The translations under genes were made by a program, and so were the position numbers. A stretch of DNA of 64,000 nucleotides from Endocalyx cinctus (lineage: Eukaryota > Ascomycota > Sordariomycetes > Amphisphaeriales > Apiosporaceae), in assembly GCA_001600455.1 (NCBI GenBank), contig BCKC01000001.1:1576441-1640440 (forward strand), given 5' to 3'. Below the pieces are notes generated by a model, which was not told where the DNA came from, ran no database searches, and was given only the letters and a program-made list of their open reading frames with translations. How positions within the stretch are numbered: position 1 is the first letter of the stretch; every line of letters begins with the position of its first letter. This document shows positions 44,414-56,901 of this stretch, one piece after another.

Positions 44414-46643
44414 TCATAATACTTCCTCACCTTCCTCCTCTTCGCGGAATTTGATGCCGCCGTCTACTGTAATGCCCCCCTTGACCCACTCCTGTTCTGC
44501 AACTTTTTCCATAGACCACCGACTTCGAGCGCGTTTTAGAAGGCCCTCAGTAATCTCCATTGCTCCCTTAAGTCCGTCCTTTTCGAACTTGGCTTCATTT
44601 GCGTCGTGGTCTCCGTCATCGCCAGCGTACTTGATCCAGCTCCATTCTACGCGAGCAATCCTGTGGCTGGTTCTGCTACGCATTCTCTGCACGTCGCTGG
44701 CCCCCGGCGGGGGATCAAACGGTAACCGCGATTCTATCAAGGCGTAGAGCAACACGCCTATAGACCAGGCATCAATAGCGCGTCCATCGTAGGGCTGACC
44801 TAATATCACTTCGGGAGCAGCATAATCGTCCGAGCCACACCGGGTTTCTAATTTCTCATCGTCCGCTACTCGTCTCGATAGGCCAAGATCTGTTAAAGTG
44901 ATGATAGAGTATGGATATGAAGTCCAGTCTTGCTTCGAATTCGCGAGCTCGTTCGGAGGCAGATTAACGAGGACATCTAATCAACACGTTAGCTTTTTAT
45001 GAGACTCAAAAGGGAAGAGGGGGAGGGGGGGTTTAGTTAAACATACTTTCAAGTTTTATATCCCGGTGGACTATCCGACGTTCGTGAAGATACCTTACAG
45101 CACCCACCAACTCGGCAAAAATTCTTTTGAGAAGTAGTGGCGTGAGTGAATCTCGATAAGCCGTAGCCACATCAAACAGGTCTCCCCCGGGACAATAGCT
45201 TAATACTAGGATCGCTCTCGTCGGTTCGATGTTCCATGCCTTAAGATGAACCAAAGATGGATGGCTGACGCACTGCATAATGTCAAGTTCGCGTTTCAAG
45301 CTCATCTCGATCCTCTCTTCGGAAGCGCCGCCTCGAGGTCCATGCTCGCAAACTTTGATGGCCACTAACGACTTCCGATCCGGCGTGGAGGCGGGTTTCG
45401 GTGTGGAGAGTACAATAGATACAGCCCCGGACGAATCTACTTGTTCCTCGTCCTCGGTTGCAATCTGACTTGTAGCTAGCACAACCCTGCTGAAAGTTCC
45501 TTGGCCAAGGTCCTTGAGGGCGCGCCATCTTCTAAGTTTCTTGTCTCCTCTTCCACGGGCTTCAAAGTACTCGACACGGGGCTTCCTCAAAATTGCGCCG
45601 TCATTTTGGGAAGATTCGCTAGGAGGCGGAGTCGGCGGTTTCGTAGCCGAGGTGAGACCTCGAGCTTCCGATAGATGCGGTTCTCGACGTAGGTGAAGAT
45701 TAGCGTTTTCGAGACCGTTTCTTTCGTCTATCGTATGAGGACCGGATACGGTGGTTTGTCTTTTGGGTATACCCTTTGGATCGGGAATGTATTCACTAAT
45801 ACTTCTATTTCTTGCGTGCTCAGCCTTTCCATTGCTCTGTTCCGACGGACCACCGACACCAAGTCCTGCGTAGACCTTTCTCTTAGATTGATGAGCGAGG
45901 GCGGATGCGACAGACTCGCCACTTGTGGTTATAAAAACAGATCCGGGCATGACGGTAGGGAGAGCGATCTCTCGCGAGGGACGACGCGGGCTCAAACTTT
46001 TCCAAGGACCCGGAGAATCGCTAGCGAGTAATGGGGAAGGAAGAGGCGTCACGTCACCCATGGCAGAAATTACCGGACTAGGATATGCGGAGCTCGCGGC
46101 GGAGCCAATATTCTTAGGAAATGGCTGTTTGAAGCTAGGTGTTCTGGAGACGGGCTTCAAACTAGAAGATGAGGCTTTACGTTGTAGTGACAGGCCGGAA
46201 CGGGAAGAGGACAAGCCTCCTTGGTAGCTATCAAGGCTGTCGGTTCGGGCTGGAGGAGGTGGGTGTTTATCTGAGTCGTTGTGGAGTGCGTGATTAGTAT
46301 TGCCCAGCGGCGAGGGGGCGAAGTCGGTATCGTTGTGAGACCTCCAAGGAGCGATTGGGGGGTCTTGTACGAGAGGCGGAGATGGGGAGATGGTATGAGA
46401 TTCGAATATGGGGGCGGTACGAAGATTTGGGGTCGGTTTTATCGGACTCTGGTCGTTGGTTATATCATCGTTGCGTTGATTTATGATTTGATTCGATTGT
46501 ACATTGCGGCGATTAAGTTCTTCTAAGGCAGCTACCGTCGGAGCCCCTGGAGGCGGCGTTTTTACGTTATGCGAGTTTGGTGGTTGAATATCGTGATCTA
46601 CGAGAATATTGCTAGGTATTGTAGAGGGTTGTCGGTTTGTCAT
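44414..46643 (-). CDS. Serine/threonine protein kinase, PRR1-like
   Basis: Two exons, 46643-45047 and 44976-44414, phase 1, with a 70-nt intron (GTATGT ... ATTAG), giving 719 residues. Residues 1-350 are Pro/Ser-rich with many SP/TP sites and predicted disorder. The kinase domain begins near 375 with LGQGTFSRVV (Gly loop). Then come VAIKV (ATP Lys), HRDIKLENVL (catalytic Asp, restored by splicing across the intron), TDLGLSR in place of DFG, CGSDDYAAPE (APE), and AIDAWSIGVLLYAL. An insert sits between the Gly loop and the VAIK strand. The layout resembles the Npr1/Prr1 group of fungal kinases that act in nutrient or stress signalling; orthology is not proven. The C-terminus ends in a Glu-rich tail. 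Confidence 0.88.
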
Positions 46644-49600
46644 ATTCGAATATTACGCAGATTGGAGGGGTGGAAATGGTTGAATAACCAAATACAGTTG
46701 GATTGAAGTCGAAGTGGAACAACTTAAAGTGGTAGACTGGCAAGGCAGGGTAGTGAGCCAAACTGGGTGGGTAGGGCAGACAGTCGATAGGTTGTTACAC
46801 TGCCAGACTATCCCGCCGCATGTGGCTCACTTGGTGTCAGATCTGAGTAAAAGGAGGGCGATGACTCAGGACGGCAGCGATAATGAAGTAATACGTATAT
46901 GTGTGTACGAGGTTGAAAATTGTGGCTACTATGTAATAATTAGGTGTTTGCAAGGATTTGATAAGTATGTCGTCCAAGTTCGAAAATACCTTCTAGGCTG
47001 TGGAGTATTAATAAGTTAGACTCGACAATGGCAATGTTACGGAGTAATAGAACAATGTTTGGAACAATGATTGGTTATGAACAAGGTGGATAATTGTCTT
47101 GTTTACCAAGATTTGTGTTAGCTTTCTTATTTCTTTTTCTTCCTCCTTTCTTTCGTTCCTTGTTGTATTTCTTTGCCCCCCCTTTCTAGTTTATTTTTAA
47201 CTGAGGGTCTTGTAGCTAAGGTGTTTAAAAGAACACAATCGTGAAGCTGAAGGACAAGAAAAGAGAAAGAGAGAATGTTTGAAGTGACAGCTTGCAGCGG
47301 AACAGTACCGAGAGTGGGAAAGATGTAACGTTAAAATGAAGGTAAACGGAAACATACATACATATAAATCTACGCATATAATAGATAGGTACCCTATTAC
47401 ATTTGAAGGGGGGAAAAAAAAAAAAGGACGGAGTAGAGTAGGAAGGGATTTTGAGTACCTAACAAGGATGATGATATTTACTTAGGAAGCTGGGTACCTA
47501 AGGGTTGACCTATTCAGCCGGGTTAGGTGGTAATTGATTGTGGTAATTGGTAAAATGATAGGTGCTTAAGTAGGAAAAGATAGAGAGAATCTAGCGGCTA
47601 TAGCTGCCGATACTATCCACTACCACGAGGACATCAATTTATTACCTAGATGATGTTAGGTTGGCATGACTTGGGGCTGCAATTATTACGATAATCTTTA
47701 GCGAATGAAGAAGAAGAGGGATTGTGAATTTGGTAATTGAATAAAGGTGAGAATAAGAAGAAGTATCTAAGTATAGGTACAAGTAGTAATTGAATGTCGA
47801 TGATTACTTGGTAGTATTTCAGGGAGAAAATGAAGTAACTTACCTCTAGGGGCTACCTAGGTACGGAGTACACTAACAGACTTAGGTGGCATATCCTCAC
47901 AGACTCTATAGCTATAGAAAGTTACTGCTTTTTACTTGCAATATAGGTACTTACCTAGGCTGCCTAGGTACTTAACTTACCTACTACGCAGTATTTCGTA
48001 AAGTACCGACCTACCGGAGTAAGTTAATACAGAACATACCTACCTAAGTACCTACCTAGGTATTACCTAAGTGAGTATTAACTCGAAATACCCAAAAGTA
48101 AGGATGGAATCCTTATCAACTTCCATTGAACATTCACATTCACTACTTAGGTATCTTTACGTGTAGGTATACTAGATTCCAAGATCTACGTATTTAATGA
48201 GAGGAACTTAATTTAATAAAATCAAGACATATTGTGGGGGTTTCGGTATAAATAAAATGAAATTTTTGATAAGTTCAATTGAGGTATATTTAAGCGCACC
48301 GTTAAGTATAAGTGTATTCCCCACGTCGTCTCCGTCCAAACTCCAGAGAGGATTGTATTGGTTATCAACTTATCATCATCGATGGTACCTCTATTTCCTG
48401 TACAAACCCGCTTGTCCTGTTTTCTCTTCCCGACTGACATCACTGAGTTATATATACTATCCACGTACATGCTAGATAACCTTATTAATTATTACGTGCA
48501 TATATGGATATCTAGAGACTGGAACCTACTCCATCTCATTTTATTTCGTGGAAAGAAAAGACGTCATGGCGCCTATTACTTCTCTGCCAGATTCCAGATG
48601 AAGCTATATTCCGACAAATTTTCAATTAATAATTTCCACGACCCAATTGATCGGTGATCAATCACCATGAGATTACCGCTTACTTTCTGTAGTATTTGTA
48701 CCCTTTCCTTGTATTAATCCCGTGCCCCTTACAAAGGTACCTAGATCCAGTACATATACGAGGAACTCGTGGATAGTAGTATATACTGTATACTGCGTAA
48801 ATCGGCATGTTCCATTGAGATGAATCCGTGGAACACGGTCTTCAGTCCTCGATCTCCATTGGATCCTGCAGGTTCTCGAATCTTCATGGATTAGCCCAAG
48901 GGACCATCTTTGTAGTGTACGTACTGTAGTATATGCCGAGAGTTCCTGGCCTAGCAGCCTAGGTCAGACCTAACATTTAATTCATTTCTCAGCTCATACC
49001 ACGTGAAAAACTATTTTAGGACTCCTCCATAACGGCTATGGATAAGACTAATCAAAGAAAGGTAAAATGAATATATTCACGCTTTACTCTTTACATCGGT
49101 TCCATTATTATACTGATCCTTTTTATTTTATTTCTTTGTTCATAAATCTAATAATATCTTATTATCTAACTATCTAATCCGTATATATAAATATATGTAT
49201 ATACACGGTACATATATATATATATATATATTACACATCCTTTCCGATAGAACTATTCAGTCGCATACCATTCCCATCTTTTCCTTGCTACTTACAGTTT
49301 TTTGGCTTATCGCTAGCATCCTAAGAAGTGGTATCAATTTTCATTTTGTCTTTTCTGAATAACTGGAAATCCTCCAAGGACGTGACCACAACGAACTTTC
49401 TGTGTCATGATGCCGTAAGCTCTTAGTATCTCCATGGGAGGGGGGGACGGATGTCGTGTGATGTTTCCCCCTTTATCGCCTTGGGGGAAGTGAAAGCTAC
49501 ACACGCAATGGCCAGGATTATTGTGGCATCCCCACATCGGAGCAATGCTTTTTTCCAACCAAGATACATCGTTGCACTTGAATTGCCGTGCATTCTGTTA

Positions 49601-49845
49601 CTGTATCGTAAACCTGGTGCGGGGAAAAGATGGAGATCTCCAGACTTCTCCAGGTCGACGACGCGGTTCCAGGTAAAGAAAAAAAAAGTAGGTATCGTGC
49701 TCCAGGGACATAGATGCACCGCACATTGCTCGCGTGATTTAGTATATATAGCATCATACGTGAATCTCCCCTTTCTCTTAAATTCTTCACAGGCTGGTAC
49801 ATATCAAAATCTCAACTGGAAAAAATAAAATCCTTAAAGAAAATC
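46644..49845. other. Gene-poor 3.2 kb region with CCTAGG-type repeats
   Basis: Between the divergent kinase and BVMO genes. No supported gene. Frames at 46714-47019, 48222-48657 and 49334-49828 lack family features. From 47850 to 48080 it is packed with TACCTAGGTA, TAGGTACTTA and ACCTACC words on both strands, with one TACGGAGTA at 47862. An (AT)n microsatellite lies at 49212-49231. Confidence 0.55.
49212..49231. repeat. AT dinucleotide microsatellite
   Basis: Ten uninterrupted AT units in intergenic DNA. Confidence 0.85.
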
Positions 49846-52081
49846 ATGGGTTCTCTGGCTCCAACCTCGGCAACTTTCAGTCTGAAAGATGAACCCCTGG
49901 ACGGTCATCGACCGATGAAAGTTCGCGTCATTGGTGCTGGCTACTCGGGAGTCTACCTCGGAATTCGCATACCTCAACGACTGCGAAATATCGACTTAAA
50001 GATCTACGAGAAAAACGAGAACGTAGGAGGAACTTGGTGGTTAAATAGATATCCAGGTTAGGCATCTTTGGGGGAATGGTTTGGTTGTATCAACGACACA
50101 CAAAACTGACTTGTGATCGAAGGATGTGCTTGCGATATACCTTCGCATTCATATCAGTATTCATTTAACCCGAATCCTGACTGGTCGTCCATGTATGCGC
50201 CGCAACCGGAGATCCAGGCATATATCAAAAGGACAGCCGAGAAATACGGCGTCACGAGATTTTTGAAGCTTTCGCATAAAGTAGAATCATGCCGGTGGGA
50301 CGATGACCGAAAAAAATGGTAAGTGGCGAAGGACATGTTACGTTAGGTTCTAATTTCAGCTAAAAATTGCACCAGGTATATAACGGTAAAGCGTGTTGAT
50401 ACGGGAGAAACATTCGAAGACGATGCGGATGTGTTGATCTCTGCACGTGGCGGCTTTGCTGACCCAGCTTGGCCAGACGTGCCAGGACTGAAAAACTTTC
50501 AAGGAAAAATTATGCACTCAGCTATGTGGGATGACAGGTTCGAAAAATATATCCGCATTTGTTTCCCCATTCCGTCTGCCACGAAAACTCTGGAGCAGTG
50601 TAATTAACGTCTGAAATAGCTATGATTTTAAGAACAAGCGTGTTGGTATCATTGGAAATGGGTCCAGTGCAATCCAAATCGTACCAAGTTTGCAAAAAGT
50701 CGAGGGGACCCAGATTACGTGTTTCGTTCGAAGTCAAACATGGATCACCAACCCCTTTGGAGATAGTAAGATACCGATTTTATATCCTCGTCGTTCTTAA
50801 TCAGAAAGGTATCTCGCTAACATGAGCATCTAACAGTTGTAATGCAGAAGCTCGGGATGGATCCTACAAAGTTTGACTGTAAGCATAGAATTTTCATCTG
50901 GCCACCACACGCGGATGTCTCATGGCCAGATATAAACTGACACTCTCCGGGGGAAAAATAAAGTCACATCCGAGCAACGTCAAGAATTTGCACGCGATCC
51001 CGAGAAGCTGTTTAACTTCCGCAAGATTATCGAAGTAGACGGCAACCTGATCCACGACATCTCGTTCCGAGGCTCGGCGATGCAGGCGGGCGCGGTCGAC
51101 GCCACGCGAAAAGCGATGCGGGAACGGCTAAGCGGCAAGCCCGAGATCGCCGAGTTTCTCATCCCTTCCTTCTCGGTGGGCTGCCGACGCACGACTCCCG
51201 GGCCGGGATACCTCGAGTCTCTGGTGGAGAGCAACGTCAATTTCGTCACCGACGGGATATCGGAGATCACGTCCGAAGGCGTGAAGATACCGCCTTCTTT
51301 CTGTTCTTCTTCGGACGACCGGCAAGTTCCATTCGACGTCATCGTCTGCGCCACCGGTTTCCACGCCTTCCACGCGCCCGCCTTCCCGGTCGTGGGACGG
51401 GGCGGGGCGACCTTGCAATCGCGGTTCTTGCCCTTCCCGGAGGCGTACCTGAGCGTCGCGGTGGACTCGTTCCCCAACTTCTTCATGATGCAGGGGCCCA
51501 ACTCGGCCATCGGGTCCGGGTCGCTCACGCGGATCATCGAGTCCGAGGGGGACTACTTCGTGCAGTGCCTGCGCAAGCTGCAGAAGGAGGACTACGCGTC
51601 CATGACGGTCAAGCCCGAGCGCGTCCGCGACTGGGCCGAGTACTGCCGCGCGTACTTCCGCAACACCGTCTACTCGGACAACTGCAACAGCTGGTACAAG
51701 ACCAGGAGACCGGCGGAATTCGAAGGCAAGAAAATCGGAAACGAGACGGGAGAGGAGGAAGAGAAGTTCAGGGTGACGGGACTTTGGCCCGGGAGTACCC
51801 TCCACGCGCTCGAGGCGCTCAGGTCGCCTAGGTGGGAGGACTTCGACTTCGAGGCTACGAAGGAGAACGGCGTTAACAGGCTGCGCTGGCTCGGTAATGG
51901 CTGGAGCGTCACGCACACCCCGGCCAAAGCTGGAGAAAACGGGATCAGGGTCACCGGCGGGGGTGACGAAATGTACGGCGGCGATCCGGCTTGGTACCTG
52001 GAGCCGACGTTGGTAGATATTCCGGTCGACGGTACGCCGGAGGATGACCCGAAGCTTAAATTGAGGCCGTTTTCCCATTGA
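49846..52081 (+). CDS. Baeyer-Villiger type flavin monooxygenase
   Basis: Six exons: 49846-50056, 50123-50318, 50376-50537, 50620-50765, 50837-50878 and 50964-52081. Introns are 66, 57, 82, 71 and 85 nt, and all phases agree, giving 624 residues. The FAD fold is VRVIGAGYSGVYLG near residue 30. The spliced YPG-CACDIPSHSYQYSF follows, then the Baeyer-Villiger fingerprint FQGKIMHSAMW near 180, and the NADPH fold KRVGIIGNGSSAIQIVP after exon 4 starts. A conserved CATGF-type motif (VIVCATGFHAF) lies in exon 6. Such enzymes insert oxygen next to ketones, giving esters or lactones, in the cytosol with NADPH. The 42-nt exon 5 is easily missed. Exon 6 is very GC-rich whereas exons 1-5 are not. The nearby Zn2Cys6 gene could regulate it. 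Confidence 0.92.
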
Positions 52082-53031
52082 GCACGTTGTTGCTCCTATA
52101 TACATACATTATTTCCTAGAATCTACATTGCCAGAGTAATTATTACTTGTAGTTACCTTATTCTTTCTCTCGCTTTATTGATCCAAGTACCATATTAAGA
52201 AGATAGATGCTAGAAGAAATGTACTCGATAACTAAATACTTTCGTATGTTTTTTTGTGCATCTTTTTGTACTTTCTCTTTTTTGTATCACATTTGTATGC
52301 TTTGTTTTATATTAAAAGCAAAAACGCAATTACATTAAGGATATAAATTTATATGCTACTGAACAATGCTATCTAGTCGAGATTAATTAACAAACAATGT
52401 CATAATAGCTACGTAATTAAGCTGAAGTGCACCACGGACTTGATGGAATGAGGATTACAAAGATTGTGAAACTCGTATGCAGTTCCGCATATACGAAAGG
52501 CCTACATTCGATGATGCTCCGAAGATCTATTCATAAAGCGACCATGAATTGCATGATGATAAGACATTTGTTTGCATAGCCTCCGGCTAATACCCATATA
52601 TATGTACTCCGTAATGTTTGTCTCAGGGGTAAAAAAAAAATGGACTGAGGGGAAAATTGGGGGTTTAAAGATTATATCTGGGATCCTCGAAATATGATTG
52701 ATAGGGAGCTGTCAGCTTGCTCCCTTGACCCCCTAAGTTATTAACTATGATAGGTCTAGGCTAATGCAGGCAGCGCTACCATCTCGTATCATCTACACCA
52801 TTTGCGGCATGAACCCCTGAATTGGGAATCCCTACTGAAAAGGGAAAAAATATCTATTCTAAAGTACCCGATCTTCTGGCCTTTTTTTTCTGTTCTTTTG
52901 AATTTCTTTCGGCCAAATTTATACATACATTCTATATATGTATATGTAATCTTGATAAATTGGAAATCTATGATATATTCTATCGCTTTTTCTTGACAAC
53001 TTATCCCAAAGCTACAAAATCACAAATCAAC
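52082..53031. other. Intergenic between co-oriented BVMO and orphan genes
   Basis: 950 bases, AT-rich, with one TACTCCGTA at 52605. Open frame upstream of 53032 continues from the orphan gene but starts outside an ATG. No gene. Confidence 0.5.
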
Positions 53032-53622
53032 ATGAGAACATTCGATCTTCTCCCTTGGTCCTTGGCCAGCTTGGTCCTCTGCCAGGCGACAACCCCGCCG
53101 ATACCCACCACTCGTCCAACCGTGTACGTCCTAACGTCGAGCCAACCAGACGCGACCATCGTGACCGAAACGCTCCTCGACACCCTCGGTTTCAGCCGGT
53201 CCGACGCGCTATCATCTAATCACATGCAAGAAGGGTGGACTTCGCTGGATTTCGAGACCGCTCAGAAGTACATCGTTCTTCCCCAAGACACGCAATACGT
53301 CAACATCTCTAGGACAGATCCGGACGCGAGGTTTATTCTGCCGACGATAACGGAGCTAGACCGGTCGCATCGCCGTCAATCGTGGATAGGGAGCCTCATT
53401 GGGCAGTCTAGGCAAGGTGCCAAGACGCACGCGCAAAACCAGGAATACGCCGAAGACGTTCGGTCCTTCTTTTCAGGAAAACAGCCGTCAACCCGCTTAC
53501 TCGAGCTCCGTCTCCATGACTCGAGACCAAGCACGCAAGCCCAGACGTGGGTTGCGCTCTGTGATTTTTTGGGTCTAGGATATAGCATAGTCGAGAGGAT
53601 GAAGCTATGGCAGTTCCCCTGA
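53032..53622 (+). CDS. Small secreted orphan with sulfotransferase-like C-terminal motif
   Basis: Single exon, 196 residues from the ATG at 53032, which begins a signal-peptide-like stretch (LLPWSLASLVLCQA) followed by a Pro/Thr-rich linker; the frame is open further upstream but without support. The body has a TVYVLTSSQPDATIVTETLL strand-helix and a short ARFILPTITELD strand. The C-terminus WVALCDFLGLGYSIVERMKLWQFP resembles the W..LC.FLG end of fungal sulfotransferase-4-like proteins. The PAPS P-loop (GxxRTGT) is missing, so catalysis is doubtful. It sits between the BVMO gene and the convergent transcription factor gene. It may be a degenerate, exported relative; function unknown. Confidence 0.72.
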   Translation: MRTFDLLPWSLASLVLCQATTPPIPTTRPTVYVLTSSQPDATIVTETLLDTLGFSRSDALSSNHMQEGWTSLDFETAQKYIVLPQDTQYVNISRTDPDARFILPTITELDRSHRRQSWIGSLIGQSRQGAKTHAQNQEYAEDVRSFFSGKQPSTRLLELRLHDSRPSTQAQTWVALCDFLGLGYSIVERMKLWQFP

Positions 53623-53717
53623 ACAACTTCCTCGAGATCTAGTCATTGCAATGTTTGTGTGAAAGGAAAAGCTAGATATTGCCGGAGCCAAGAAAAAAAA
53701 AACAGATCAGGCGCCTT

Positions 53718-55823
53718 TCAAGCCCAGTTATCGAAGACGTACTCGAATTCCGGGAAAACGTCGTACGCTGCGCCTTCTGACAGAGACCCCGATTGAGAAC
53801 CTAACCAGGCGGAAGGCGAATTGTTGAAAAAGATCATGTCCTGACTCGTCAAATCGGTATCCGGCTGGACGATGTTGATTTCGGGGGTGGGCACTTGCTG
53901 GAAAGAGGATGGTTCCAGCGCAATATGCGCGTTGAGCGGCATGCTTGGCGTCTGAGAAGGGGCATTTTGATACCCAGGTTCCTGGTCCGGTCTGCCACTC
54001 TTCATGCGTTCATACCAGTCTTGTATACGACGTAGACGCTGCTCATAGGAATAAAATATATCTCGAGAGCCGTCTTCGTCGACTTGGTCGGTTACCAGGC
54101 CGGCAATGCGAACTATAAAATGACGAAGAAAAGATGATAAGTCGATAGTCTCTTGCAGGGTATAGCTAGCTAAGCTGAGCCTCGATGCTACCGTAAGCGC
54201 GAAAGTCATCTGAATCCATTCCGAGTTATTGAACGCGTACTCGGCGTATAAAGGTAGAGCTAGAAAGAATTCGAAAATTGCCTTTGCCGCGGAAGCTCCA
54301 TTGAAAGCAAGTTCTGAATGTAGTGGACCCTCGAGTGGAACAAACTTGTCGAAAAATACAGCCTGGCATATAAATAGTTCGGCCGTGCGATATTGCATAT
54401 ACAATAAGCCTGTTCGTGTGTTAATGAAGTGGAAAAGTGAATATTCGACGGGAGACCCACGGTTGTCATGTATGTTACACGGCAAATTGTTCCTAAAGGT
54501 TTCTAATACCGACTTCATGTCAAGGATCGCAGCCCTCGCAGCTTCTTGATCGATATTGCGTAGCGCCGCGTACTCAACCCTCTCAATGATTTCCTGTAGC
54601 CGAACGATGTGGTATATATATTGGTCGGTGGGGTGATCATGCGTCTCGGCCAGCAACTTAGAACACTCTTCGATATAATGTGTATACGCGAAGGTATTTA
54701 ACTTTTCGAGCAATTTTGAAACACTATACATGTAATTTTTAGGATGTTTTCGATACCCTTGGTATAGAAGTAGCGCTAACTTACGTTGATGAAAGGTAAA
54801 AAACTCCTGCGAGTGCCCTGTAGTGATCAAGCCCACGTATAAGATAATTGCCCGCGTTGTGCTCAGTATGCTTACCGGCGTAGGTCTTCTGGCTGATGGA
54901 AAGAGGGCGATCAAGTCTATTATCAACAACTATGCTAATGGCAAGAAGTAGATATTGTGAATATCGACGTGGCCTAGAATGATACTGAGTCCTAGGATTG
55001 GCGTTAGTCTAAAAAGTCTAGAGGGCTCAAATACACGTACCAAGCAATGAACACGAGCAGTCCCTGGAGAATATCAAAAGTGACCGGCTCGATCATAATT
55101 AGATGATTAGATAAACGCCTGCGGACAAGATTCCCTAATTTCCTTTGGAGCGTGACATTCCGAGCCGCGACGGAAAGAATGCATAGCAATAAGAAAGGTT
55201 TCTCACTCCTCAGTGCCTCGGCGGTGACCTCAGGCTTAATAATGACGAAGGGGAAATGCGCCGACATGGTTGACTTGTATAGCCCAACTAGATATTCGGC
55301 CTCGTCGGAGGCGACCAACCCGCTACTAATAGGGTCGATATACGCATTTTCGCCAGCTGGTGATGTAGCATCAATAGAGGTCGACGATGGTTCATGATTA
55401 CTGCGAGAGTCGTAGGGGGAGATGGAATCCCGCTCGCGTATTAAAAGTCCGTCGACTTGGGCCTCAAGAGTCTCCGCCCGTCTAGGCAAAATGGTTAGCT
55501 ATCTCAGCAGGATAACATGGATGAAATACCGTACCCTGTACGCTTCGTACGCTTATACTGACGACGAGTTGGCCTAAGGACGCAATCTTTACCTAATCGT
55601 TGACATCTGCACAGATGGTGATAATATTAGCTAATATGATTGGCTAATAAGAGTTTTATTAAAGTATTAGGAAAAGAAGCAAGGGAGAGAAAAAAAAGTA
55701 TTAGGCAACCAACCTGTCACAACTACCCTCCGAATGTGACCTCTCACATTTTATTTTGAGCTGATAACAATTCTGACATGTCTTTAGCGGGGAGATATTT
55801 TCAGCGACGGATGATGAACTCAT
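53718..55823 (-). CDS. Zn(II)2Cys6 fungal transcription factor
   Basis: Five exons: 55823-55714, 55606-55535, 55481-55041, 54991-54785 and 54723-53718. Introns are 107, 53, 49 and 61 nt, and phases close to 611 residues. The DNA-binding cluster is assembled across intron 1: Cys16, 19, 26, 35, 38 and 45 with spacing 2-6-8-2-6. Basic RRQYKRTKR and a linker (RAETLEAQVDGL, coiled-coil-like dimerisation) follow. The fungal middle-homology region spans about 120-450 (FPFVIIKPEVTAEALRSEKPFLLLCILSVAAR, then IAWTQYHS and ALAGVFYLSST after splicing). The C-terminus is Gln/Asn/Pro-rich and acidic, a likely activation domain. Open frames alone place the C-terminal half in a wrong register. It probably regulates neighbouring metabolic genes; targets unknown. 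Confidence 0.9.
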
Positions 55824-56901
55824 TTCAGCTGTTATCGGCGTATAAGCATATGCGAGATTACTTCCCTTTCAGTGGTTTGGAAGTGGTGTTACATCCATTT
55901 ATGATCGGAACGATTATGGAATGAGTATTTGGGGCGTCAGCGAAGGCATCAAAGCTATTGGCTTAAAATAGTATATAAGCGGAGACGGGATTCAACACAT
56001 GCGTAAAGGGAGATTTATGACTGTATACAGTAAATTTATATTGTAAAGAATACTACCTAGCAGCCCTAGGCACTATAACGATATGTTGAGAATATAAAAT
56101 TTTATACTCCGTACACCATCATTATTATACTAGACTCGTAGACTTGGAGAAGGGGGAGAACAAGAGGGACTTCTGTTCCAAATTGATAGCTGTATTGTGT
56201 CAAGCATTGTTTTTATTTCCAAACTCTACCTTCTTTATTGCATTCGGATACTACGACATAAGTACTCCGTATTCAATTGCATATACTATGTAAGGGAGAG
56301 AGCCGCTGCGCCTTGCTACTACGTGATATTATTACCTACTGCTTTTCCACTACTGTGGGTCAAGGTCACGACTACTCCATGCCTTCTCCGCAGTGCCTAT
56401 TTACGGCACGACGTGATCAAGGGATCTGTGAAGACGAATAATAATGTATGACCCACAGTTATATGAACCTTATAACGACGCCGTCTTCCATGTTAGCCTC
56501 GGAGCAATTTCACTAGTTCTATGTCATTATCAACATCGGCGTGGCTAGAGCACGTCCAGGCATCTGGCCCTGATGGCTAGTTTCTCGGTTAGGTTACGGC
56601 ATGCCTGTCTGTTTGAACTTATTACGCTAACGCCTGTCACTATAAAATTCAAATCACCCATTTCCAGTGTATCTGGCTTTGACACCGTGATTTTGAGCAA
56701 AAACATGTTGTCGAGCGGCGGCTGTATTGAGCTACCATCGTATAAGAGTATATAACATTCCAATTTTACACTTGAACCCGATAAGTTCACTCTCATTCGT
56801 CTATGGAAATTTCTCCCGAAGGCCAGGTGTGGCATGTTGTCCCTTGATTTCGGAGGAGGGAGTTGTTATAGAAAAATGACATAATAAAAGCAGTAGTATC
56901 T
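55824..56901. other. Intergenic upstream of the transcription factor
   Basis: About 1.08 kb, AT-rich. TACTCCGTA words at 56105 and 56263. Frames at 56197-56451 and 56545-56835 lack support. Confidence 0.5.
55972..55977 (-). promoter_or_regulatory. TATA-like element of the transcription factor gene
   Basis: TATATA about 150 bases upstream of the ATG at 55823 on the minus strand, in an otherwise featureless promoter. Confidence 0.4.

Noticed and set aside
46714..47019. 101-codon frame upstream of the kinase gene
   Set aside because: No motif, lies in the divergent promoter region; likely chance.
51128..52105. 325-codon minus-strand frame and 50980-51537 minus frame
   Set aside because: Shadows of the GC-rich last exon of the Baeyer-Villiger gene.
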